From Rhodosorus marinus (taxonomy: Eukaryota; Rhodophyta; Stylonematophyceae; Stylonematales; Stylonemataceae): a stretch of DNA of 64,000 bases. The stretch lies in NCBI GenBank assembly GCA_029953675.1, contig JAMWBK010000006.1, forward strand, positions 2,046,001 to 2,110,000, written 5' to 3'. The position numbers and the translations under genes were made by a program. Positions 37,801 through 54,171 of the stretch are shown here, one piece after another. The notes beneath the pieces are model-generated. The model ran no database searches. It was not told the origin of the DNA and saw only the letters and a list, made by a program, of their open reading frames with translations. Positions within the stretch are counted from its first letter, which is position 1, and each line of letters starts with the position of its first letter.

Positions 37801-39946
37801 CACTTGAAAGTGATATTGCACCGCTCGTGGAAATTGTCAAGACAAAAGCATTGCGTGATTGCCTTTTCGCTGGCGTCGGGTACGTTCACGAGGCTCTGGC
37901 AGACGGAGATCGTGAAATCGTGGAGAAGCTCTTCGTCTCTGGCGCTATCCAGGTTTGCCTTCGGCTCGTAAATATCATAGCATGAGTTGGTTTGTTTGAT
38001 CGGAAGCTAACCCCTGGGATTGGAACAGGTTGTGGTTGGGACGCCAGGTTCAAGCTGGACTTCGTCAGCTATTTATGGAAAACTAGTGATCGTCGCAGGC
38101 ACCGCTGAGGAGGAATCGACAAGCGCCTTGCACAGGTCGGAATATCCTTTGTCAGAGGTCATGCACATGATGGGTCGCGCAGGGAGGCCCAAGGTGGATT
38201 CAAGCGGAGTGTGCGTGGTGTTGACCAGCCCCTCTCAAAGGGAGCATTATCGCAAGTTTCTTGGGGAGCCCCTTCCGGTTGAGTCTCATCTTGATCTCGT
38301 ACTAGCCGATCAGCTGAATGCCGAAATAGTTGCAAGAGTCATTGAGACGAAGCAGGATGCGGTGGACTACATGACGTGGACACTTTTCTATCGGTACGCT
38401 TAGCCCACATGCATGCGTTCATCGCCGCGGACCTAACTGCCGAGGCCCTTTCTCTTCACGTCGATAGACGACTTCCGCAGAATCCAAACTATTACAACAT
38501 GCATGGCACCTCTCATCACCATATTTCAGATCACCTATCGGAGTTGATAGAAAGCGCCTTGGAGGACTTGGAGCAATGTAGATGCGTTGCATCCGAAGGA
38601 GATCTGGATATGGCCCTCGGACCGCTCAATCTCGGTATGCACACGAATCCCGGGCGTGCTTAGAATCTGCAAGTCAATCTAAGTTTATACTTTGTTCCAC
38701 CAGGAATGGTTGCTGCGTACTATTACATCAAGTACACAACAGTGGAAAGGTTCGCCTCCTGGATTCTACCGAAGACCAGGAATCGGGGCCTCTTAGAAGT
38801 CCTCTCCAGAGCGAAGGAGTTTGACGAAGTTCCTGTTCGCCTTGGGGACGACGACGCCTTTAGAAAAATAGCGGCACACGTCCCGATTGCGTTGGGTTCA
38901 GAAAATGAGGTTTTGAGGTAGGACATTTAGGCTAACAGAGCTGTGGAGAATAGCACCGAGCTGAAACTGATTATGTGGATCTAAACCAGGTACTCAAACC
39001 CACACGTGAAGACACATCTTCTGCTGCAGACCCACTTTTCGAGGATGGGCATCGCTGGGGAACTTAAGGAGGATCGAGAGGCAGTTGTGAGAAACTCTCT
39101 GAGACTGGTTCAGGCGATGGTCGACGTCACCAGCTCTGCCGGCTGGTTGAAGCCAGCTCTTGCAGCGATGGAATTGAGTCAGATGGTATGTACTATTATA
39201 AAAAAAATTTGGACTAATAGTTCCAGGAGAGAGTATCTCACCACTCGGCCTCTCACCCGCAGATCGTTCAAGCGTTGTGGAGCAAGGACTCTCCACTACT
39301 TCAGTTGCCTCATATTGACAGCAACAAAGCCCTGGAATTGGCGAAGCTCGGAGTTGACGGAATATTCCCACTTTTGGACATGGAGGATGATGAACGAGTG
39401 AAAGCGCTCGGCTTGCCTCCCAGAAAACTTGCTGACCTTGCGGAAGCGTGTAACCAATATCCCAGCGTCGAGATGGATTACAAGGTGCAGCAGACGACAG
39501 TGGCTGCGGGAGATTCGGTGAGGTTGATTGCCCTGTTCCGCGTACAGGATCCTCTTCTAAACAAGCTTCTATGGTGACTCTGGTCTGCACAGGTGCTGGT
39601 GAAGGTGCAAGTTTCTAGGGACGTCGATGAAGACGAAGATGAGGAGAGAGACCAAAAGAGGGCACCACTTGTTCACGCACCACACTTCCCGAAGCAGAAG
39701 GAAGAGGGATGGTGGTTAGTGGTGGGTGAAGCCGAATCGAATACTCTACTTTCTGTCAAGAGGGTGGTGTTTGGAGACAGCACAAAGACGAAGCTTGAGT
39801 TCACAGCCCCGCAAGGAGAACCTCGGAAGTACAATCTGAGCCTGTACCTGATGAGCGATTCCTATCTTGGATGCGATCTTGAGGAGAACTTCGAACTAGA
39901 CATAACCCCAGTTGTGGAACGGGACGAGCCTGCGAAAGCCGAATAG
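31884..39946 (+). CDS. BRR2: BRR2, U5 snRNP 200-kDa RNA helicase
   Basis: Ski2-like helicase that unwinds U4/U6 during spliceosome activation. The N-terminus, [20 protein letters not shown] and [18 protein letters not shown], matches the conserved BRR2 start. The first cassette has Walker [10 protein letters not shown] (about 33533), motif II DEIH (33871-33882), [19 protein letters not shown] and [17 protein letters not shown], followed by Sec63-type segments over later exons. The second cassette has APAGSGR (to 36813), DDVH (37179-37190), [32 protein letters not shown], and a second Sec63 unit ending EPAKAE, TAG at 39944-39946. More than a dozen short introns follow a single large exon (32190-34569). 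Both cassettes and both Sec63 modules are present, so the protein is full length, about 2100 residues. Very secure. Confidence 0.97.
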
Positions 39947-40463
39947 GCCATCCCGCAATAGAAACCCCCTCCTTTGTGCAGTGTACTTTGATAAATAACC
40001 AACAAGTGTTTATACGAGTGAAAAAGAAAAGAAGATAAGACAAAGGAGGACATGAGCAGAAGCGCGATCTAGCCGGTGCTAAGCCAAACCAGATCAAGCC
40101 AGCCAAGAAGATCTGCGGAGCATAGGACTAGCAAATTCGTACCGACCAGAACAGTTCAGCGATATGCTTTCTCACCAGACTCAATCATTCGCACACCAGC
40201 GGTTTGGTAGAAGATCCCAAGATCGCCTTAGGAAAAGCCTGCTGAGGCGTGAAATGCCTGGGGAGTCTTAACTGATTCCAAAGTCAAACTGGATAAAGGG
40301 ATAGAGTCAAACTGGATAAAGGGATAGACTCAGTTCCCGTTTTGCACTGGACATGTCCAACATAGAAGCTACCGTCATGGGTAGTTGAATGAACTGTGGC
40401 TGCCTTTTTAAGGTGAAGGAGATGGGCATACTCCTCCTCCAGTCTTCGTGAATCGGGAACTCG
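39947..40463. promoter_or_regulatory. Interval between BRR2 and the BEACH gene
   Basis: Holds the 3' end of the BRR2 transcript and the 5' region of the BEACH gene. A 23-base unit beginning GTCAAACTGGATAAAGGG is repeated exactly in tandem at about 40283-40328. An upstream ATG at 40422 reads nine codons to a stop before the true start at 40464, a possible small upstream reading frame. Confidence 0.45.
40283..40328. repeat. Tandem 23-base duplication upstream of the BEACH gene
   Basis: Two almost perfect copies of a unit starting GTCAAACTGGATAAAGGG and ending ATAGA, side by side about 140 bases before the start codon. Confidence 0.75.
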
Positions 40464-44893
<4,430 letters not shown>

Positions 44894-45133
44894 AACCGTA
44901 CTGCCACTGGAGACGAGGTCTTTCCCGTGAACAAATGCTAGTATAAAAGGGACAGTAAAGTCTGTCGCCATTGCTGATTTTCTATTTTGCAGCCATAACC
45001 GCACGCCAAGAACTTGTTTTAATCACACCGGCAAACTCGTGTGGATACAGACAACCAAAACCTAGTTTCCAAACGAAAACTCGACGACACTCTGCGCTGC
45101 CGCCCTTGCCTTTCAAAAATCTTGATGGAAACC
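44894..45133. terminator. Convergent 3' ends of the BEACH and ACLA genes
   Basis: The two genes converge with about 240 bases between stops. No separate gene is seen; polyadenylation signals must lie here, but none stands out. Confidence 0.3.
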
Positions 45134-47048
45134 CTAAACTCCAGTCTCAATCCACTGAATGCCATGCTCAACGATCTTCGTCATGCTTGTCTCTGGCCCG
45201 TAGACCATGATCGGGATCTCGATCTCCTCTCCCAACTCCTCCATGAGCCTAAGACCAGTCTTATAGTTCGGACCGCCTCTCCTCACAAAAATTTTCGCCT
45301 TCGCCGCCTCCAGTTTACCTTTAACATCCTTAATCGCTTGAATAATTCCAGTAAAAGTCGCCGCAACATCAGTAAAGTTCGCAACTCCACCTGCAGAGCC
45401 CACCACAGTAAAAGGCGTTTTTAGGAAATTAACCACACAACATTAAAGCTAATCATCAAGTTACACAGCCAGAGGAGAATAGCAATAAACCAGTCTGACT
45501 GCTTCACCGAGAGAACACGTTCTCCGGGCTTGGAAAACCCGGCAGGCTGCTACGAGGTACATTTCTCTTGTTGGGCAACAGGCTCACCGCCTATTAACAG
45601 AGCAGTGCGCTTATCTTGATTCACGACCGCCAAGCTCAGTAACGTCTTCGCGAACAAGTAGGTTTCCTGTTCCTTAGGATTGCCGCTGTATTCTGCGTAG
45701 TTTCCGAGCTCATTTCCGTATCCAAGGTCTACCACTGTATCTGAGTAGATCACACTAGCACCGCCTCCAGCCACCATCGTCCACAGGTGTCCTTTAGGGT
45801 TGAGCACGGACAGCTTCAGCGAGGCTCCAGACTTCTCATCCAGGGATGAAATATACCTATCATAATCAAGAAGTTTTCGCTTGGTCAGCTCCTAGTGCAC
45901 TAGCCCAAGCTTGGTGGCTCTGACTCCTCTCCGCCCAATCTATGTTGAGGAAGCAACTCAAGCTGAACAGGTATGATCTGTTCTGCAGAGGGAAACCATC
46001 GCACGACGTATTCATCCATATAGGTTTTTGTGCGGTTCGGCTAATTTCTTCGTACCGCTCGTCTTCATCCTTCACCCTTCCCCAGGACTCTGGAAAGACG
46101 ACATGACTCCAATTTTTGGCTTGACGAAAGTGCGCGTAGCCGTCGACTTCCACACGGACATCGAGAATCGCGGGAGTGTTCTGAGACCTATCGATTGTGA
46201 AGGGATTCATCTCGATCAATGTGCAGTCGTTCTCAACGTAGGCCTGGTATACTCCCGCAACAAACTTCTCGAGCAGGGGTGCATCCGCTTGTACAACGTC
46301 AGCTGATAACAGAAGGGAATGGATCTCTTCCGAACGAAACTCGTCTGCAAAAGATTCATTGTCGGAGTGAGGCTTAATTCAAAATCTATTCAAGACGGTC
46401 TGATGCATCTCTTGGTCACTACCCGGGAACGATGGGGATACTTCTCACCTCCGGGAGAAACGAGAACGCTCTTAACGCGATCCCAGTTCTCCTCGATCTC
46501 CATTCCTCCAGTACAGCTGAAAGATATGAGATCGCCTTCGCGTTGGGTTTGAACACACAGGTAGTATTCTTCATCATGCGGGAGGAACGGCTCCACCACA
46601 AAGTGAGTAAGCTTGCCTGTCACGCCTCCTACCTCAACCTTTTTCGTGTTGGTTCACAATTCAGAGGGGAAAACGCAATTTATGGAACTGTCAGCTGTGG
46701 ATGGGGAGTCTGTCAGCCAGCGGCTGTATAGAACGATCAAGATCCTTGAGCTGGAACACAAACCTCAGAATGCATTCTGTCGAGGATAAACTCCACGGCC
46801 TGATCAACGTTAGCATTGAGCAAAACCAGGTTGTTCTTGCCGCGCTTCCCGAACAACATGTCCGGTTTTACCACAAGCGGAACTTCACCGAACCACGGGT
46901 ACAACTTGAGCAAATTCTCCTTGTTGATTGATCCCGATTCATCTGACACCTGAGCAATCTTGAGCAGCAGATCCAGTCCGATTCCCCGCTTCAACGCAGC
47001 AGCAATCATTCGCTTGCCGTCGAACTCTCTGATCTTCTTTCGAGCCAT
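45134..47048 (-). CDS. ACLA: ATP-citrate lyase subunit A
   Basis: Makes cytosolic acetyl-CoA and oxaloacetate from citrate, CoA and ATP, together with subunit B (not in this window). It starts at 47048 with [20 protein letters not shown] and [20 protein letters not shown], typical of the ATP-grasp part. Exons continue with [51 protein letters not shown] and [20 protein letters not shown]. The end is [20 protein letters not shown] and [20 protein letters not shown], stop at 45134. Four or more exons. The ATP-grasp and CoA-binding features run to the normal C-terminus of the A subunit, so this is the split (two-gene) form known from plants, glaucophytes and many fungi, not the fused animal enzyme. 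Very good match. Confidence 0.94.
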
Positions 47049-48379
47049 TTCTTCTTCCAAAAATCCTTCCAAGAAAGTGAAAACAAGTAGGAGAAACAAA
47101 AGAAACTCACAGATCCGCTTACTTCTCTTTCAGCCGCCTCTTACACAGATACTTTCCAATATCCTTCTCTTATCAAACCTGCTCAAAAGATCTCCGAACG
47201 CCATTTTGAATTCCATCCCCACAAACGCAATCATCATTGTCGCCCTTAAAAAATCCCCGAAAATCCAACTTTCCATCCACAGCGAATCAAGCTCAATCAC
47301 CCTGAAACAAACAAAATTTTAGAATATCCAAGTCTAAATCAAAATAAATAGTTTCTACATTAAAGACCTTTGGATGAATTTTATTTTGATTTAATATTAT
47401 ATCTGGGATGTTTGGATCTTTAGCCTGGAGTAAGACCAAATTGGGCTGCCGGTTCTTTTTATGTACTACAAGTATCTAAATTTGTGTAGAGAACGGATTC
47501 TGGTTGACAAGGAGGTAAGTTTTGGAAGTACAGCTTAGTTTAGGCAAAACAGTTATCTAGATTTGTATTGCTTTGTGTAGGCCTGGGCTTCACAAGGCTG
47601 TTCAGGTAGCTGACAGCATTCCCGTCCGTGAAAGCTGCAGCTTTGCTGGGTTCTCTGAAGCCCAGCAGGAATTACCGCTGACGGTGATTAATTCCTCACA
47701 CGGTCCCGAAGTACTTCAGAAGGTCTCTACTGTTAGCTCCTCGTGAACCATTCACAAAAGGAGTTTTATTGGATTGGAACACCCACATTGAATCTGTCTA
47801 TGGGTTCCGACAGCCGTAAACAGTTGGGTTTTTCTCGTTTCAGGGCCAGTTCGTTCTTGAGGAACCTCAGCATTTGTATATAAATAAGAGGAACAAACCG
47901 TTGAGCAGTAGAGACCAAAGTCAACCGTTCACTACTGCTTGGGATTGTGATTCTACCCGACTTCTTGGCGGTCGTCGGAATCTGAATTCAGCTGGCAACT
48001 GCTGCTCAGCCATGCTAAAAAGCTTCGGTACCTTTTGTCATAAGCGCCTGCGTTGGATTTGCTTTTGGTTGATTCAGGATTCCGCATTCACTGGAGAACG
48101 AATTTGTGGCCAGAGAATCCGGCTAAGTACACCAACCTGGTCACGAGAATGTTTTGAATTTAAATCTTCCCGGTCTTGCCGATTGTTTTATCAATAAATC
48201 ACAGTTCTCAAGCAGGAGAGGGTAGACAAACCCCAGCTGTTAGTATCACAGGGTATCAGCTAGCCCCTCACCTACTTCATCCCTTCATCTCTTACGACCC
48301 ACCATTCTGGGAATTGCAGGTACATCATATCCTGGGCTAGGCAAATGTCGTCTACAATCCTGAGAGTGGCACGACTCCC
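47049..48379. other. Intergenic, no supported gene
   Basis: Upstream of ACLA and downstream of SQD2, both read leftward. 47100-47330 is C/A-rich, the ACLA 5' side. A possible hairpin lies near 47645-47670 (GCTGGGTTCTCTGAAGCCCAGC). A 107-codon + frame at 47874-48197 has no recognisable motif. Confidence 0.45.
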
Positions 48380-49991
48380 TTAATACTGCATTGCCGCTTT
48401 CTTGACTCTTTGTGTCAACAACACAAAAAGCATTACCATCCGCCGCCGGATCCACCGGAACCAAGAAAGGCTTCTAGGCAGTCCTAAGCCCCAGAGAGCG
48501 CGGAACTTGAAACTGCTAATCGCTCGTCCGTAATGGAAATTTCTAGTTACTGACGTGGAAGCCTTCCAGCTCCATTTTTCGGATTCCGACCTGGCCTTCT
48601 TGCTCATGGTTTCTCGCAGCTTAGCATCGTACAGTATCTTGCGTACATAGTCCACCACCTGGTCTGTACTACCAGGTTCGAAAAGGTATCCAGTCCTCTC
48701 ATGTTGAATGAGGTCCGGAATACCACCTGCCCTCGCGCCAACGACAGGCACACCGCTGGCCATTGATTCCATCACCACGAATCCGAGCGTTTCAGATTCA
48801 GAGGGCATGACAAAAACGTCTGCTGAAGCGAAAGCCTTGGAAAGCTCTTCTCCTTGTAGGAGTCCAGCGAAATACGTTTTGGTGCCCGCGAAGAGTTCCT
48901 CCAGTGTAGTACGGTAGGGCCCATCACCTACGAAAGCAAGTCGCGTATTCGATGGTAGCTTCGCCATTACTGCCTTCAGAGCTTGCAAGTTCTTCTCTGC
49001 ACCAAGGCGACCCTGTTCCATTGAAAAGGCGTTCAAGCACGTGGTTAGGGAGGTTTTCAATAGAGGACATGCGACTTAGTCTCGGCGAGGTGTGCTTACG
49101 ACATAGATCAACAAGTTGTCTTGCGGGTTGCCTCCACTTAATCGGCTCCTCATCGCCTCGCTCTTGAATTTCGGGTTGAAGACATTGGTGTTAACTCCTT
49201 TCGGCCATAGGCCTACTCGCTGGACGCCATGCTGTCTCAGCTCGTTGCAAAGCTGTGGGCTCGTGGCCAGAGTTGCATCTGCTCTGTTGTGGCAGACCTT
49301 GATCAACCACCAGGCCAAGCCTACGCTGTACCACATTCCATACGTCATTGCGTAATGCGGAAGATGAGTATGATAGGAGAAAATCAAAGGTTTTCTCAGG
49401 AGCCTTGCATAGACCAAGATAGCAAAGGTCATCAATCCCGGAGTTGAAAGGTGGATTATGTCCGGTTTGAAATCTCTCAGAGGAGAATAAACTCCCCACA
49501 GACCTAACGACACTTGAATTTTATCATACAGAGGAAATTTGAAACCTGCACGAAAAGAGACATGGTATCCATTGTCAGAGCTCTTCCCTCTTAAAATCTG
49601 ATGAACATCGGATACCAAACTCGAAGATAGACGCCTTACCAGGAACATTCTGAACCTTTGCTCCCATGTACTCGGACGGGGCGTTCTCCGAGTTGTCCGG
49701 ACAGATGATTAACACGTCATCACCCGCTTTAGTTAAGTGCTCAATGTGAGTCTTGAACCGATTGGAGTAACCAGAGACGTGGGTGAAAGGAGTTGGTTCT
49801 ACGACGATCGCAATTCTCTTCCTCGCCCCTTGAGCCACAACAATCTGCTCATCGTCCTCTACAGAATCCATAGCTATTTTCGCCTGTCCAGCCGATGCAC
49901 TCGTCCCCACCCTGACCCTTGACTGTTTACAGAATCTCCCCGCTCGAGACCTCCGGACCACCGGCGTCGAAGATAAGACAAACCCGACCAT
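48380..49991 (-). CDS. SQD2: Sulfoquinovosyltransferase (sulfolipid synthase)
   Basis: Transfers sulfoquinovose from UDP-sulfoquinovose to diacylglycerol, making plastid sulfolipid. It starts MVGFVLSSTPVVRRSRAGRF, a plastid transit peptide, then RIAIVVEPTPFTHVSGYSNR, VLIICPDNSENAPSEYMGAK, and after an intron FSYHTHLPHYAMTYGMWYSV and VGLWPKGVNTNVFNP. The GT-B C-terminal domain shows VGRLGAEKNLQALKAVM (joined over an intron), AFVGDGPYRTTLEELFAGT, DVFVMPSESETLGFVVMESM and SGVPVVGARAGGIPDLI, with the EX7E-type ESETLGFVVME. The tail is basic and ends AAMQY, TAA at 48380. This is a GT4-family enzyme; the N-terminal EPTPFTHVSGY segment separates SQD2 from other GT4 proteins. Complete. Strong evidence for a photosynthetic host. 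Confidence 0.95.
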
Positions 49992-51599
49992 TCTCTACCC
50001 TCAACCCGCACCCCCAAACGCAAAAACCACGCCCCGCCAAGACAAACCAAAACCCAAACCCACTACTAACAAACAATCATTCACAACTCCTTACCTCAAC
50101 AGGTCAGCTCACACCCTTGAAACCCTGGAAAGATTCTCACTCCCAAACCCTCCCTCCGAAAGGAATGAGCAGTGTAGGCAACTATCCCTCCCTTCCCCAC
50201 CACCCTCTCACCCCCATTAACGCCTCCCACACTCGCCTTCCCTTTTGATAGCAACAACACCTCCCCCAAGCACCCAATGTAGAAAACAAGAAGAAAAAAA
50301 CAATCCCTCCAAAATGAGTCATTTTTCAATCCGTCTTTTATAAACCTTCCAATAGATCAAATATTAAATCAAATCAAGTTACACGATCTTACCTCTCTTA
50401 TTCATTGCCAGCCAATCCAAACAACCCGATCAGCCACCCTCCGGAGTCTCACATCGAACAGATCAATTCATGCTTTTCTCTCGATTACACTAAAAGCCAT
50501 GTTTTCAAAATATAAATTACTTAGATCAATCTATAACAGGCCTGGCGACTCTCGAAATCTATGGATTGGAGCATATATCAATCAATAAAGAATCTTATTA
50601 TAACCAATCATTTTCATTACCTCTCGCTTTTTGATTGGGGAGTAACGTCCGGGAACCATTTTTTTGGTTCGTCTTTTTTTGAATATATGCTGGGTCCCTA
50701 ATGAGTGGTTCAGGTTGGGCTGCAGATGGTTCCCCCCCTGGCAAATTCGTCGTGGGTTGGGAATCTCTTAGTATTAGAATATTTGATTCTCTATTTGGTG
50801 TCCGTTAAGGCGAGGTAGGGGGGGGGGGGAGGAGAAGTGGGAACAATATCGAGCAAGGGATAGTCAATGTTTTACACAAAATTTAAGAGAATTGGACTGT
50901 ATTTTTTTTGGTCCAATCATAAGATATCTGAGAGGATTCCCTTGCCGCCAGTTAACGAATAGAGTTCTGACACGAGGCTTTCACTGGTTTTGATGACGAG
51001 GCATGTCTTGCCAGACGTCCTAAGTTCTTGCTAGACGATCGGCCTTTGAACGTAAAATTCCGCTCGGCGACACCGTGAAATTTTGGCTGGTCTAGGGTAT
51101 TGATTGGTTGGACATTTGCATTCAGAGATTGATGTGAAGATTCCCTCTGAAACTGAGGAGATTGAGAAGAGAATCACACATCATAGCAATGGTTATTTAT
51201 ACTGCTCTATTAGAGCGCGTTCGGGCTCTTTCACGAGAGCGACTTCCTTGCGAATCCTCGAGCAAAACAAGATCAGGAGAGGCCATCTTTCATTGCGAGA
51301 GACTCCTGAAGGGGACCCTGACAAGGAGCTTCTAACACTTGAAGCTGTAATCAGATTTTTAATCATTCATGGCTAAGGGGGTTGAAAATCCGTTAATATT
51401 TCGGATCGTGTTTCTACTAATAATACTGGTATTAAATATATATATGGCAAAAAAGGGTTTACGAGGATTGCTTTTTGCCAAAGGCCTTTCTTCGTTAGGA
51501 TTCATTTTTCTTTGGTTTTCCATCAATTTTAATCAACCCCGTTCGCACCACCGCTTTACACTTTTTTCACATCAGTTTCTTATCATGCATTTTTGTTAA
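49992..51599. other. Gene-poor, mostly non-coding
   Basis: Contains the SQD2 5' region (C/A-rich up to about 50330), a long G run near 50819-50830, and AT-rich DNA. Two short + frames (51104-51376 and 51369-51599) overlap by a few bases. The second begins MAKGVENPLIFRIVFLLIIL and is hydrophobic. They lack family motifs and sit in AT-rich DNA, so I do not call them genes. Confidence 0.4.
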
Positions 51600-51617
51600 C
51601 GTTCATGGCGATTTACA

Positions 51618-51795
51618 GAAACGTCGTTAGAGTTGAGGACACACGTAATCAACGTCTTCGTTCCCCCGCTTCCCAGGCCAAGTTAGTCTCCGAAACTACG
51701 GAAACCTAGAAACGTTGTTAGAAGCGCGTCGCCAGCGTCTTCGTTCCCGCTTCTCAGGCAGGATAAGTCTCTGAAGAGCAGCGAGGTCCCGAAAG
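51618..51795. repeat. Imperfect tandem duplication, period 91
   Basis: Two neighbouring units: 51618-51708 begins GAAACGTCGTTAGA and contains CGTCTTCGTTCCCCCGCTTC; 51709-51795 begins GAAACGTTGTTAGA and contains CGTCTTCGTTCCCGCTTCTC. They differ by several substitutions and small gaps, so the duplication is not recent. No coding signal crosses it. Confidence 0.7.
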
Positions 51796-52312
51796 TCCTG
51801 CCCTTCTCAAGACCCTGAGCTCCAAAGTTGATTGCTAGTCATAATAATTCAATCAATTTTTTCCCGCTCATCCTCAGCAAATGTCACACAAAAACAAACA
51901 GTTGGGCAGGCTGTCCTATACGAGTTCTCCGGAAATATTACAAAAAAAGAATCGTTTTCTGGTCCTCTTTCATACGTTTTACATTTTGTATTGGTGGTAT
52001 AACTTTATATGGTATACGTTACGTCACAGTGGTCCCATCGGACCTTTTTGTAAGATTGTTTGAGCCTGTACGAATTAGTACGCCCTCAATTTGTCCTTTG
52101 AGGTCCTGAACACTCAACGTCAGGATGCGAGCGGGCTGGCAGGGACCCTCCGACATCTGGTTGAGGCCCTATAGAGAACTGCTTAAGGCTCACTGGTGAT
52201 TTGCTGTTATGGCTGATTTCATTCCTGTGGAGCATCGAAGGGTACCATTATGCTTTCAAAGTCTACCCCATCCAGTAGTTCATTGTTGCACTGCTTTTCA
52301 AGGTCAGGCCGT
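51796..52312. other. Intergenic, nothing recognised
   Basis: AT-rich left part with a short + frame at 51828-52109 that has no motif. No other structure noted. Confidence 0.4.
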
Positions 52313-52780
52313 CTACACAAAAGCCGGATTCTCCGTTACTAGTGGTGAAACGGCTATATAGAGCGAACGTTTTCTGAAGACATGAGTTTGCAAACTGCAA
52401 TACCCCACATGGAGACAGTTTTCAGAGAGCGAAGACTCGTACACCTCCCCATCGCACCGCACATCTTGATTGGCCCAAACGGCCTCGCTGTTTCGTTGAA
52501 CTCGCTCACCTTCTCGAGAGACCCAGAATAAGGTCTCCACTAACGACATAATCTCATGGTCACGAGCGTCGAGAAAGCTGCTTGTCGAACATGGAGAGCG
52601 TTTATTTGCCTGCCAGCCACCACGCTCTATCAGTTGTTCCCTGTCGACGAGAACCGTTGAATGTGCGAACGCTAAATGTTTTTTTTGGTTCGATTCTACA
52701 ATCTTACCCAATTTAGCCAGCTCGGACGCCGCATGTCCTGGTGTTGTACAGCCCACAGAGTGTAGACACATCCCGCGCAA
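52313..52780 (-). CDS. Hypothetical single-exon protein
   Basis: A 155-codon open frame, beginning MRGMCLHSVGCTTPGHAASE and containing ARDHEIMSLVETLFWVSREG. It is the longest frame in the 50-54 kb gene-poor stretch, and GC content is higher than in its AT-rich surroundings. No domain, signal peptide or membrane segment is seen. Could be an orphan gene, a remnant of a mobile element, or chance. Confidence 0.3.
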   Translation of the reverse strand: MRGMCLHSVGCTTPGHAASELAKLGKIVESNQKKHLAFAHSTVLVDREQLIERGGWQANKRSPCSTSSFLDARDHEIMSLVETLFWVSREGERVQRNSEAVWANQDVRCDGEVYESSLSENCLHVGYCSLQTHVFRKRSLYIAVSPLVTENPAFV

Positions 52781-54171
52781 ACTTGTATCAATTAAAAATA
52801 ACTTACAAATAATTACTAAAAAAATATGTAAGCGTTATCAGTACCGATCAGTATTGTGGAGTAGTGATACTTTATATCGTACAATTGTTCTTTGGACGCT
52901 TTCATAGATCATAATTTCTTCACCCCCCCCGGCCCCATATCCGCCACCCGTTGGAAAATAGGCATGTATACCTAAAAAGTGTACTAATATAGAATATGTT
53001 GGAACCGGATGACTCTAGAGCAGGGGATCTTGGCATGAAGTTATGTATTCTATCGAACAACTACATATACGATAGGAAAAATCAGTTGTAACTCATTTTT
53101 CCCTATCGTACAATGGGTTTCACAAGTGTTTGTTCAAGGAACGCTTATTCAAGCTATGAACTTGTGGAAGGTGAGGGTGACTTCAAACTTGAATTTCAAT
53201 TGTAGTCAGCTCTCCCCCCAAAGCCCCTCAGGTGCCAACGGCTTCAGTTGCGAAGGAATCTTAAATTCCAACAGTTTCTGGGTACATTCCATCGGAACAA
53301 TTTTGCTTCCCTTTACCCGTTGCTTAAAATCGAAAACCAATGATTCGTATCCATTGTAAGGGGTGGGGCGTAGGGGAGGGGGCGGGAGAGAAATAAAAGG
53401 GCTATAGTTCGATGGATATGATTCCTTGAATTTTTTTGAATTCCGCGATCAAATCGATCGGCCACAACAGAACCATATAAATTGTTTATAGAAAACATAA
53501 ACCACATCAATTCTACTAAAGTTTAAGGGGGGTTGTTGCCGTGATCTGTCCTATCGGGTTATATCATATAACAATACTTAAATGACTTTCTTTTCAATTT
53601 TATGGTCTACTAGTGAAGAGGGTGAAAGGGGTAATTTGATTGACGATCTGGTGGTCCACCTTTTGAGTTGAAAAAGGGGAAGGAGTTTAGAGTTTGCCAT
53701 TTTAAAACCCCTTTGTGTTTCTGGATGGATATTATTTGTTTGATTTTAGGAAAGTTTTCAAGGGGAATTGCGATGTGAAGGAGTCCTGTGGAGGAGGAGG
53801 AAGATTTCCTTAGACAACGGCTTGGGCGGGATATTTTTGGGTTTCGGTTTTGCCCCCGGAGCGGGGGGGGGGGGAGGGGTTGGTTGGTTAATAATTTCAA
53901 CGGTGGGTAAAAAGTTGGGCATTTTGGATTCGCTAGAGCGTGAGTACAAGTGGACAACGAGATGATCAGGATGGGAACGGGTTGAAAGGGGTGGCATTGT
54001 GACGTGTGAGAGTGAGTGGAGTAAGGGAGTGTGACTCGACAAGAGAGGGGAGGACGGCGGGTACTGATGTACTGAGTCATAGTTGACCTGGGTTTTAAGG
54101 CTTTTGGGGTTAGTGAGGTTGTTTTTTTGTCGTGGAGCTCAAGAGTCTGAGGTAGTCCGTTTTCGAAGGGT
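52781..54171. other. Intergenic upstream of the elongase gene
   Basis: AT-rich up to about 53600, with a C run near 52925. From 53600 to 54170 the + strand is G/T-rich and holds a long G run (about 53862-53873). This bias continues to the elongase start codon, so the last several hundred bases are likely promoter and 5' untranslated region. A minus-strand frame at 53610-54080 is Pro/Ser/His low-complexity, a by-product of this bias. Confidence 0.5.

Noticed and set aside
40422-40451. ATG at 40422 as the start of the BEACH gene
   Set aside because: It is in frame with the start at 40464 but meets a stop after nine codons.
47641-47700. A tRNA or structured RNA around the GCTGGG...CCCAGC hairpin
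   Set aside because: Only a single stem; no D, anticodon or T arm and no T-loop consensus nearby.
53610-54080. 156-codon minus frame, Pro/Ser/His-rich
   Set aside because: A product of the G/T-rich strand bias upstream of the elongase gene; no family features.
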